Both the position numbers and the translations under genes were made by a program. Under the pieces are notes generated by a model. The model was not told where the DNA came from. It saw only the letters and a list, made by a program, of their open reading frames with translations, and ran no database searches. DNA of 64,000 bases from an uncultured Chlorobiaceae bacterium (GTDB lineage: Bacteria; Bacteroidota; Chlorobiia; Chlorobiales; Chlorobiaceae), in NCBI GenBank assembly GCA_903866255.1, contig CAIPMW010000009.1:62001-126000 (forward strand), read 5' to 3'. Below are positions 39,771-46,808 of this stretch, piece by piece. Numbering within the stretch: position 1 is the stretch's first letter; every line of letters begins with the position of its first letter.

Positions 39771-40964
39771 ATGATGCAAAACGATGTTGTTGTTGTTGGT
39801 GGTGGTATCAGTGGCCTCTCTCTCGCCTTTTATTGTGTCCAGGCTGGCATGAAAACCACCCTGCTTGAAAAGAGTGATACGCTTGGAGGCTCTTTTGCCT
39901 CTCCCCAGTACAGCGCAAACGGAAAAAAGTTTTGGCTTGAACTCGGGGCACACACCTGTTACAGCTCCTATCAGAATCTGCTCGACATTGTTGATGCCTG
40001 CGGCATAACAGACACCATCATCCCTCGTGCAAAGGTACCCTTTACCCTGCTGGTGAATGACCATATCAAATCGATAGTCTCCCAGCTCAATATTCTTGAA
40101 CTGCTTCTTTCCGGCCCGAATATTTTTAAACTCAAGAAAGATGGGCAGAGCGTCAAATCCTACTATTCAAAAATAGTAGGTGAAAAGAACTACAATGATG
40201 TGATAAGCCACTTTTTCAATGCAGTTCCTTCACAGAAAACCGATGATTTTCCGGCTGACATGATGTTCAAAAGCCGTGAGAAGAGAAAGGATATGCTGAA
40301 GAACTATACCTTTAAGGGTGGCCTGCAGAGTGTTGCCCGGGTGATTGCGGCAAAGAGTGGTCTTAACGTGTTTACCAGTCAGGATGTGAACTCGGTGAAG
40401 TTTGAGAATGGTTTGTATGAGGTCAGGAGCGCCAATGGCGGAGAGTATGCTGCCAAAAAACTTGTTCTTGCAACTCCATCTGCGGTTGCCTCAAGGCTCC
40501 TGTGGGATATCAATCCTGATATAGCTAACCATCTTGGTCAGCTCAAGGCGGCTGAGGTTGATTCAATCGGAGTTATTGTTCGTAAGGAGCATGTTAAACT
40601 CAAACCGGTTGCAGCTATTATTTCACCAAATGATCTTTTTTTCTCGATAGTCTCCCGTGATACGGTGCCCGATGATAACTATCGGGGCTTTTCCTTTCAT
40701 TTCAAACCTGGTCTGGATGACAAGGCAAAAAGAGCCAGGATTACCGAGGTGCTTGGGGTGAGTTTTGCCAAGATAGAGCATACTGTTTCAAAAATTAATA
40801 CCGTTCCTTCGCTGCGGATGGGTCATCATCAGTGGCTTGACAAAAGCAATGCCATGCTGAAAGGAAAAAAGAATCTGCTCATCACCGGCAACTATTTTGG
40901 TGGTATGGCCATAGAGGATTGTGTGAGTCGCTCGAAGAGTGAATTCGAGAGGCTGAAAGGGTAG
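39771..40964 (+). CDS. FAD-dependent amine oxidase/protoporphyrinogen oxidase-like protein
   Basis: The 397-residue flavoprotein opens VVVVGGGISGLSLAFY (dinucleotide fold) with LEKSDTLGGS. It ends with NLLITGNYFGGMAIEDCV, the second FAD contact typical of HemY/CrtI/amine oxidases. A role as protoporphyrinogen oxidase, feeding heme and bacteriochlorophyll synthesis, is plausible in this organism, but a carotenoid or other oxidase is not excluded. The ATG at 39771 (or 39774) is chosen; the frame extends 19 codons upstream with no similarity. Confidence 0.82.
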   Translation: MMQNDVVVVGGGISGLSLAFYCVQAGMKTTLLEKSDTLGGSFASPQYSANGKKFWLELGAHTCYSSYQNLLDIVDACGITDTIIPRAKVPFTLLVNDHIKSIVSQLNILELLLSGPNIFKLKKDGQSVKSYYSKIVGEKNYNDVISHFFNAVPSQKTDDFPADMMFKSREKRKDMLKNYTFKGGLQSVARVIAAKSGLNVFTSQDVNSVKFENGLYEVRSANGGEYAAKKLVLATPSAVASRLLWDINPDIANHLGQLKAAEVDSIGVIVRKEHVKLKPVAAIISPNDLFFSIVSRDTVPDDNYRGFSFHFKPGLDDKAKRARITEVLGVSFAKIEHTVSKINTVPSLRMGHHQWLDKSNAMLKGKKNLLITGNYFGGMAIEDCVSRSKSEFERLKG

Positions 40965-40988
40965 GTTGATTAAACAACCGGAGAGACG

Positions 40989-42029
40989 ATGACGTTATGG
41001 AATTCGCTTCAGGGGGTTTATCTGATCCCCTCACTCATTGTACTCTTTGCCCTGCTGTTTTATTTCGGGGCAAATTCTCTCTCCGTAAAAATTATTGCTC
41101 TTCTTCGTTCAGCAATCAGGGGATTCACTATTCCGCTGGAGATTATGGCTTTGCCATTCCGGCTACTTGTCTCCCTGATTGGGCTGGCTATTCTTTTTCA
41201 TTATCTCCCTTTCTCCCAAGCTACACTGGAGCTGCTTAACCACGCTCTTCTGGTGATTGCCATTGTCGGTACCGCATGGTTTATTATCCGATCGCTGGTT
41301 GTGCTGGAACATTTTATTCTTCAGTACTATGCGGCCAAAGTTCGGGAAAACGAAGCGGCACGAAAAATTGCCACGCATGTCAGCCTTGCCCGCAAAATTT
41401 TGAATGCGCTTTGTGTGCTTCTTGCCATTGCTGGTGTGCTGATGACCTTCGATACGGTTCGTCAGGTCGGGCTGAGTATTCTTGCTTCAGCAGGTATTGT
41501 GAGTGTCATGTTTGGTTTTGCTGCCCAGAAAAGCCTGACGACGCTCATCTCGGGTATTCAGATTGCCATAACCCAACCGATCAGCATTGGTGATGAGGTT
41601 GTTGTCGAGAACGAAAAGGGAAAAATTGAGGAGATTACTCTCACCTACGTGGTGGTGCAACTCTGGGATCAGCGCCGTATGATTGTGCCCATTACCTGGT
41701 TTATTGATCGTCCCTTCCAGAACTGGAGCAGAACTTCGACTGAGCTTCTTGGAACGGTTTTTCTTTACATCGATTATGCCATTCCACCTGAAACGCTTCG
41801 CCATGAGCTGGAGAGGATAGTTGCCTCTACCCCGCTTTGGGACAAGAGAGTTGCCCGGCTGCAGGTGACCAACTCCTCTGACAAATCTGTCGAAGTCCGG
41901 GCGCTGCTCAGTGCGGCGAATGCTGCTGCGCTGTGGGATCTTCGCTGTCTGGTGCGTGAAGAGTTGATTGTCTTTTTGCGCGTCAACTATCCGTTACTGC
42001 TGCCGAAAGTGATGCTGGAGGTGGAGTAG
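40989..42029 (+). CDS. MscS-family mechanosensitive channel
   Basis: The 346-residue protein has four or five membrane segments. Hydrophobic stretches lie at about 10-35, 45-70, 80-105 and 135-160. The pore helix and beta-domain then follow: GFAAQKSLTTLISGIQIAITQPISIGDEV and ITWFIDRPFQNWSR. These are the MscS signature blocks. It should release solutes on hypo-osmotic shock. It is a single gene after the HemY-like flavoprotein. Confidence 0.9.
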   Translation: MTLWNSLQGVYLIPSLIVLFALLFYFGANSLSVKIIALLRSAIRGFTIPLEIMALPFRLLVSLIGLAILFHYLPFSQATLELLNHALLVIAIVGTAWFIIRSLVVLEHFILQYYAAKVRENEAARKIATHVSLARKILNALCVLLAIAGVLMTFDTVRQVGLSILASAGIVSVMFGFAAQKSLTTLISGIQIAITQPISIGDEVVVENEKGKIEEITLTYVVVQLWDQRRMIVPITWFIDRPFQNWSRTSTELLGTVFLYIDYAIPPETLRHELERIVASTPLWDKRVARLQVTNSSDKSVEVRALLSAANAAALWDLRCLVREELIVFLRVNYPLLLPKVMLEVE

Positions 42030-42095
42030 TCTGGCAGTGTTAGTGCAAAATAAAATATGTGTATTGTGACATCGGTAACTTGTTTTAATCTTAAA

Positions 42096-42103
42096 AAGGG
42101 GGA
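42096..42103 (+). promoter_or_regulatory. Ribosome binding site of the FKBP gene
   Basis: The purine-rich AAGGGGGAG run ends 5 nt before the ATG at 42109, fixing that start. Confidence 0.6.
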
Positions 42104-42108
42104 GTGGT

Positions 42109-42537
42109 ATGGCGCAGGCTAAAAAAGGGGATAAGGTATTAGTTCATTATACTGGAACCCTTGATGATGGCACAGTGTTTGACAAATCGGCAGAGCGAGA
42201 ACCTTTGACGTTTACCGCAGGTGGCGGAGAGGTTATTGCCGGGTTTGATAGTGCTGTTCTTGATATGGCACCTGGTGACAAGAGGGTCACCGTCATTCCT
42301 GCCGGGGAGGCTTATGGAGAGCACAGCAAGGAGCTTGTGACAGAGGTAGACCGCTCAAGGTTCCCGGCTGACATGGAGCTTGAGCTTGGCCAGCAGCTTC
42401 AGGTGGGGCTGGAGGATGGCAATCAGGCTGTAGTGATGATTGTTGATTTGAGCGACACATCGGTGACGCTTGATGCCAACCACCCTTTGGCTGGCCAGCA
42501 GCTCACTTTTGAGATAGAGCTTGTGGAGATTCTGTGA
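42109..42537 (+). CDS. FKBP-type peptidyl-prolyl isomerase (SlyD-like)
   Basis: The 142-residue protein has an FKBP domain interrupted by an inserted chaperone flap, as in Sly[19 protein letters not shown] and the return strand [11 protein letters not shown] frame the insert (about residues 70-120). The active-site run [20 protein letters not shown] is present. It lacks the histidine-rich nickel-binding tail of E. coli SlyD. It lies near the [NiFe] hydrogenase genes, but without the metal tail a nickel role is unlikely to be inferable. Confidence 0.92.
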   Translation: MAQAKKGDKVLVHYTGTLDDGTVFDKSAEREPLTFTAGGGEVIAGFDSAVLDMAPGDKRVTVIPAGEAYGEHSKELVTEVDRSRFPADMELELGQQLQVGLEDGNQAVVMIVDLSDTSVTLDANHPLAGQQLTFEIELVEIL

Positions 42538-42565
42538 GTTAAAAAATTTCCTGAAATCGTATACA

Positions 42566-42623
42566 GATAATAGAGCCCTGAAAGGGCGGGATATGCTAGC
42601 GATGGGTGTGCAGCCCATCGCTT
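42566..42623 (+). repeat. Palindrome-rich dispersed repeat, copy 1
   Basis: This 58-bp unit starts GATAATAGAGCCCTGAAAGG. It contains two hairpins: GCCCT-GAA-AGGGC and GCGATGGG/CCCATCGC (42599-42606 with 42614-42621). A near-identical copy lies at 42752-42807, shortened by 2 nt in the second loop. It begins 28 bp after the FKBP gene. Confidence 0.9.
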
Positions 42624-42625
42624 TG

Positions 42626-42683
42626 CACGCATGGCTCTCCGGCCCACAGGGCTACACGCATGGCTCTCCAGTTCACAGGGCTG
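42626..42683 (+). repeat. Tandem 29-bp duplication
   Basis: Two adjacent 29-bp units (42626-42654 and 42655-42683) both begin CACGCATGGCTCTCC and contain CACAGGGCT. They differ at about four positions and lie inside the repeat element. Confidence 0.85.
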
Positions 42684-42703
42684 CACCCTGTGTTAACAGA
42701 AAA

Positions 42704-42718
42704 CGCCCTTTCAGGGCT
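42704..42718 (-). repeat. Inverted copy of the repeat terminus
   Basis: CGCCCTTTCAGGGCT is the exact reverse complement of the 15-bp AGCCCTGAAAGGGCG found at 42574-42588 and 42760-42774. With the first copy it bounds a 145-bp segment in the manner of terminal inverted repeats. Confidence 0.85.
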
Positions 42719-42751
42719 AAAATATGGTTATTTTCTTTTGGTTTTATACAT

Positions 42752-42807
42752 GATAATAGAGCCCTGAAAGGGCGGGATATGTTAGCGATGGGTGCAGCCC
42801 ATCGCTT
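42752..42807 (+). repeat. Palindrome-rich dispersed repeat, copy 2
   Basis: This 56-bp direct copy of the unit at 42566-42623 is identical apart from one substitution and a 2-nt loop deletion. It ends 12 bp before the hydrogenase large-subunit stop codon. Confidence 0.9.
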
Positions 42808-42819
42808 CGTGCATTTTTA

Positions 42820-44094
42820 TCAATGCACCGAGCAGGAGATACAGGGGTCGTAAGAGCGCACCACCATTTCACACAGTTTGGTTATCTCTCCGTCACTTTT
42901 TCCCTCCCTGAGCGACTGTTCAACGAGTGCCCGCAGATCAGCATGGATGTTTCCATTATTCTGCGTCGTTGGAATGATGCAGTCCGCTTTTGCCACTTTT
43001 CCCTGCTCGTCGATTTCAATATGGTGATAGAGTACCCCGCGTGGCGCTTCAACCGCTCCGGTGGCTTTGCCTGCTTTTGGTGTGTAAGGGGTTTTTATCT
43101 CCGCAAGATCACTATCAAGAAGTGAGTTGATCAGCTCTTCGGCATCTTCAAGGATATGAACGCACTCAACAAGCTGGGCGATGTTGTTCATGAAGGGGTT
43201 GTGACACACCGGCTGAAGCCCAAAGCTTTCGGCGCACTCTTTTGCTTTCGGGTGCAGCAGATGGTAGTTGTTGTTGAAGCGTGCCAGCGCTCCTGCCGCC
43301 GAGGATTCCCTGCTGAGACGGGTAAATTTCGAGGTGGAAAAATCACGGGTGTACTCGTTGGTCATCAAGAGGTAATCATTCTCATCCCGTATAACGCCTT
43401 CTGTTGAGACAAGCTGTCCACCGATGGCCGGGTAGGTTGAGCCGTTTGAGAGTGAGATAAATTCCGTTTCACGGCTGAAATCAGGGATGATGAGCGATCG
43501 GAAAAAAGTGCAGGCATTCTCAAGCACTGGTTTTCTCTCCTGAATCATCGTGCGCAGATGTAACAGTTGCTGCTTGTCAGGAGTCTTGCTTAGCCCGCCT
43601 ACCACGAGGCTGACGGGGTGGGTGCAGCGTCCGGTTGTTATGGTGCTGATCTCATTACCGAGTTCCTTGATCTGAAGCCCCGCCCTGACCAGATCGGGGT
43701 GAGACTGCATAAGAGGCAGAACGCTTGAAGTGCCCGCAAAATCGGGCGTGGCGAGGAAAAAGAGGTGCAGTGCATGGCTCTGGAGGGTCTCGCCGTGCAT
43801 TGCCAGCAGTCTTGTCTTCTCTGCCACAATCGGCGGCACAATCTCCATTGCCCGTTCAACCGCTCTGATGCTTGCAAGTGAGTGGCTGATAGAGCAGATA
43901 CCGCAGATTCTTGATGTCAGAAAGGGTACTCGTTCAGCGCTCATCCCCTTGAGCATCACCTCGAAAAACCGTGGCGTCTCCACAATAGCCCAACGAGCCT
44001 CAATAAGCTCGCCATCCCTGACCGTAATCTGGATATTGGCATGTCCTTCCACTCTGGTCAAGTGACGGATATCAAGCGAGTAGTCACGTTTCAT
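42820..44094 (-). CDS. [NiFe] hydrogenase large subunit, cytosolic group 3-like
   Basis: This 424-residue catalytic subunit holds the NiFe(CN)2CO site. Both ligand motifs are present: N-terminal [12 protein letters not shown] (about residue 60) and C-terminal DPCISCSVH. Short length and the [20 protein letters not shown] blocks fit cytosolic group 3 enzymes (sulfhydrogenase alpha / Mvh-like). The stop codon follows the ligand-motif histidine directly, so there is no C-terminal peptide to be cleaved during maturation. The start overlaps the small-subunit gene by 11 bp. No maturation (hyp) genes are nearby. Confidence 0.92.
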   Translation of the reverse strand: MKRDYSLDIRHLTRVEGHANIQITVRDGELIEARWAIVETPRFFEVMLKGMSAERVPFLTSRICGICSISHSLASIRAVERAMEIVPPIVAEKTRLLAMHGETLQSHALHLFFLATPDFAGTSSVLPLMQSHPDLVRAGLQIKELGNEISTITTGRCTHPVSLVVGGLSKTPDKQQLLHLRTMIQERKPVLENACTFFRSLIIPDFSRETEFISLSNGSTYPAIGGQLVSTEGVIRDENDYLLMTNEYTRDFSTSKFTRLSRESSAAGALARFNNNYHLLHPKAKECAESFGLQPVCHNPFMNNIAQLVECVHILEDAEELINSLLDSDLAEIKTPYTPKAGKATGAVEAPRGVLYHHIEIDEQGKVAKADCIIPTTQNNGNIHADLRALVEQSLREGKSDGEITKLCEMVVRSYDPCISCSVH

Positions 44095-44824
44095 CAGTAG
44101 CGACAGGTTCAAAGGCGTTATAAAAGGCAAGTTTTTCGTGCAGGTCGCGGTAGCTCAGTTTTCTCTCCCTTACCAGCTCAAGAAAGGCGGGCATATTGAG
44201 CTCCCCAGCAGGACCACGGCATCCCAGACAGGCGGTTTTCCCTGTTGGACAGACCGCATTGCAGCCAGCGCGGGTAATCGGGCCGAGGCATATTTCGCCA
44301 AGGTCGAAGAGGCAGGTGTTGAGCTGCTGCTTGCACTCCACGCAGACGGGATAGTTCGGAAGCGTTGGTATCGAATCAGTCGCAAGGCTTACGATAATCC
44401 GTTCAACCTCCTCCCGGGCAACCGGACAGCCGGGAATAGAGAAATCAACCTTCACCACGTCACTGATTTTGCGCACCGGCAGGGTTTCAATGGTTATGTC
44501 GCCATAAATCTCCCTGACAGCCTCATCCAACCGGAATCTGTTTTTCAGGCTGTTGACCCCACCAAAACAGGCGCAGGTGCCAAAAGCCACCAGCACTTTC
44601 GCCTGCCGCCGTATTTTCAGTAGCCGTTCCACTTCATCCTGGCGGCTGATGCTTCCCTCCACAAGCGCAATGTCGTAGTCATCAAGCCTCTCCGATGAAA
44701 TTTCTCTGAAGTTTCTGATATCGAGCAGTTCAAGAAAGTCGGTGAGTGTTGACTCCCCGTTGGCAAGCTGCAACTGGCACCCTTCGCAGCAGGTAAAATC
44801 GAACGAGGCGATTTTAAGCTTCAT
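44084..44824 (-). CDS. [NiFe] hydrogenase small subunit, cytosolic group 3-like
   Basis: This 246-residue electron-transfer subunit carries Fe-S clusters. The proximal-cluster motif is CCEGCQLQL at residues 12-20, with GTCACFGG and the PGCP block further on. A cysteine-rich C-terminus ([22 protein letters not shown] and CLGCRGPAG) ligates medial and distal clusters. There is no Tat signal, so it acts in the cytosol. It is the first gene of a two-gene unit. The flavin/Fe-S partner subunits (beta, gamma) that usually accompany the sulfhydrogenase type are not upstream. Confidence 0.92.
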   Translation of the reverse strand: MKLKIASFDFTCCEGCQLQLANGESTLTDFLELLDIRNFREISSERLDDYDIALVEGSISRQDEVERLLKIRRQAKVLVAFGTCACFGGVNSLKNRFRLDEAVREIYGDITIETLPVRKISDVVKVDFSIPGCPVAREEVERIIVSLATDSIPTLPNYPVCVECKQQLNTCLFDLGEICLGPITRAGCNAVCPTGKTACLGCRGPAGELNMPAFLELVRERKLSYRDLHEKLAFYNAFEPVATDET

Positions 44825-45253
44825 AAAAAATTAAGCATATTCTTCACAAATAGTTGTAATAATGTAACGAAATTCAGAGCCTCTTGTTATAACAACTTTG
44901 CTGACACATCCAGATCACTTTTTCTGGAGCTATTTCTCGTACCATGAAAATAGCAATTCCTGCTCTTGCAGCGATAGCCCTTTCTGAAAAGCTTCAGTTG
45001 ATTGAAGAACTTTGAGAAAAGTTATCTCAGCCACGCCTGAAGGAGAATGGCAACATGAGGAATTTGATTGTAGAATCCCTGAGTCCATCTCAGGGATTCC
45101 ATTGGAAGAAGTAAAACGGAACATATTTCATCTCACTATTCCGAATTGTGCCCGAATATCTGCTTCTTGATTCGCTCCTGATTATCCGTCATCCAAGCCA
45201 GGTTTTTCGTATTTTCTGGCAGTGCATTTTAAAACCAGGTTGAGACCATATCC
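44825..45253. other. Intergenic region containing an antitoxin relic
   Basis: This 429-bp space between divergent genes holds the decayed antitoxin reading frame at 44944-45119. The remaining DNA shows no gene. A short hairpin (CCAG/CTGG around an A/T-rich loop) sits near 44910-44926. Promoters of both flanking genes should lie here. Confidence 0.5.
44944..45119 (+). pseudogene. Relic of an addiction-module antitoxin (TIGR02574-like)
   Basis: The plus-strand frame from ATG 44944 reads ALSEKLQLIEEL and then meets TGA at 45013, where this family normally has tryptophan (LIEELW). The match continues past it in frame with EKLSQPR. After a one-base frame change near 45036 it goes on as EWQHEEF and then GIPLEEVKR, the family's C-terminal motif. 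A nonsense change and a frameshift thus both interrupt it. Such antitoxins pair with RelE/ParE toxins; I see no toxin next to it. The family assignment rests on remembered motif patterns. Confidence 0.6.
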
Positions 45254-46807
45254 ATGACGACTGAAAAACTGCGGGTAGCTGCTATTGACCTTGGCACCAA
45301 CTCTTTTCACATGATTATTGTCGAAGAGAGCAAGGAGAAGGGGCTTGTTGAGATAGATCGTGTCAAAGATATGATCTGCATTGGTCGAGGCAGCATTTCA
45401 ACGAAAATGCTCGATGAAGAGGCGATGCAATCGGGTATTGCCGCGCTGAAAAATTTTCTGGTTCTTGCTGCACAGCAGGGTGTTGTTGAGGAAAATGTAC
45501 TTGCTTTTGCCACCAGCGCTATTCGGGAAGCAAAAAACCGGGGGGATTTTCTCCGCAGGATCAGGGCGGAGACTGGCCTGAAGGTGAAGGTTATATCAGG
45601 AAAGGAGGAGGCCGAGTTTATCTATTACGGTGTGCGTAATGCGGTAAATATTGGTAAAAACCCGGATCTTCTTTTCGATATAGGTGGGGGTTCTGTCGAG
45701 TTTGTTCTCGTTAACAAGAACGGGGTGCAACTTCTCGAAAGCCGTAAAATCGGGGTTGCCAGAATGCGGGAACGGTTTGTCACCAGTGAACCAATTGCCG
45801 CTCATGAAATCAAGATGCTCGAACAGTTTTTTGCGGCAGAGATGGTTTCGTCGGTTGAAAAAGCTGCAGAACTTAAGGTGAATCGGGCTGTTGCCTCCTC
45901 GGGCACTGCCCAGAATATTGCGCGAATGATCCATTCCATGCACGGCAGGGTGAGCGACGGTTCACTTAACAATAGCGCCTTTACGCGAAAAGAGTTTCAG
46001 ACGCTTTACAAAGTGGTTCTTCCGCTTGGATCAGCAGAGAGGAAGAAAGTGACTGGCCTTGACGAAAAAAGGGTTGATTTTATTGTTCCGGGGTTGATTC
46101 TTGTTGATATGATTTTCAGGCTCTTCAAGCTTGAGCAGATCGTGATTTCGGATTCGGCCCTGAGGGAGGGTATGGTGCTTCACTATCTGAAGCACAAGAG
46201 CACTTCAGACGGTAAGCAAGAGGAGTCGCTTGATATCAGGAGAGAGAGCGTTAACGAACTTGGATTCCGTTGCGAATGGAACCGTGAACATGGAGAGTAC
46301 ATTGCATGGCTCAGCCTGCAGTTGTTTGACAAGCTGGCAACGCAACACCAGCTTGAACAGCCTTATCGCGAACTGCTGGAGTATGCGTCGTTGTTGCATA
46401 ATATTGGAGCATTCATCTCCATCTCCTCTCATCACAAGCACGGTCAATATATCATTTTGAATGGAGAGCTTCGTGGATTTTCACCCTCCGAAATCGAAAT
46501 TATGGGACACGTTGTTCGTTATCACCGAAAATCGACCCCTTCAGAGAAGCATACCGCCTATAGTCTTCTCAAGCCAGCTCATAAACGGGCGGTTGATGTG
46601 CTTTCCGGTATCCTTCGTCTTGCCAATGGTCTTGAGCGTGGTCACCGTCAGAATATTCAGAGTATTGCCGTGGAGGTCAGGGAACATGCTATTACTCTCT
46701 TTTTAAAAAGCAGGTTTGAACCTGATATCGAAATCTGGGCAGCCGACCTGTTGAAACTGTGGCTTGAAACGGTGCTGCAAAAAACCATTTCGCTCAAATC
46801 TGTTTGA
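45254..46807 (+). CDS. Ppx/GppA-family exopolyphosphatase/pppGpp phosphatase
   Basis: This 517-residue enzyme of the actin-like ATPase superfamily hydrolyses polyphosphate or pppGpp. The N-terminal VAAIDLGTNSFHMIIVE and LLFDIGGGSVEFVLV are the two phosphate-loop motifs. The C-terminal third (about 320-510) resembles an HD domain (LLHNIGAFISISSHHKHGQYII). Which substrate is preferred cannot be told. pabB follows after one base. Confidence 0.93.
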   Translation: MTTEKLRVAAIDLGTNSFHMIIVEESKEKGLVEIDRVKDMICIGRGSISTKMLDEEAMQSGIAALKNFLVLAAQQGVVEENVLAFATSAIREAKNRGDFLRRIRAETGLKVKVISGKEEAEFIYYGVRNAVNIGKNPDLLFDIGGGSVEFVLVNKNGVQLLESRKIGVARMRERFVTSEPIAAHEIKMLEQFFAAEMVSSVEKAAELKVNRAVASSGTAQNIARMIHSMHGRVSDGSLNNSAFTRKEFQTLYKVVLPLGSAERKKVTGLDEKRVDFIVPGLILVDMIFRLFKLEQIVISDSALREGMVLHYLKHKSTSDGKQEESLDIRRESVNELGFRCEWNREHGEYIAWLSLQLFDKLATQHQLEQPYRELLEYASLLHNIGAFISISSHHKHGQYIILNGELRGFSPSEIEIMGHVVRYHRKSTPSEKHTAYSLLKPAHKRAVDVLSGILRLANGLERGHRQNIQSIAVEVREHAITLFLKSRFEPDIEIWAADLLKLWLETVLQKTISLKSV

Positions 46808-46808
46808 G

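Noticed and set aside
42626-42683. Possible CRISPR repeats
   Set aside because: There are only two units and they adjoin with no spacer; they are a tandem duplication inside a larger palindromic element.
42521-42853. 110-codon plus-strand frame over the repeat element
   Set aside because: The translation simply reads through the repeats (the same peptide appears twice) and has no ribosome site or homology that I know.
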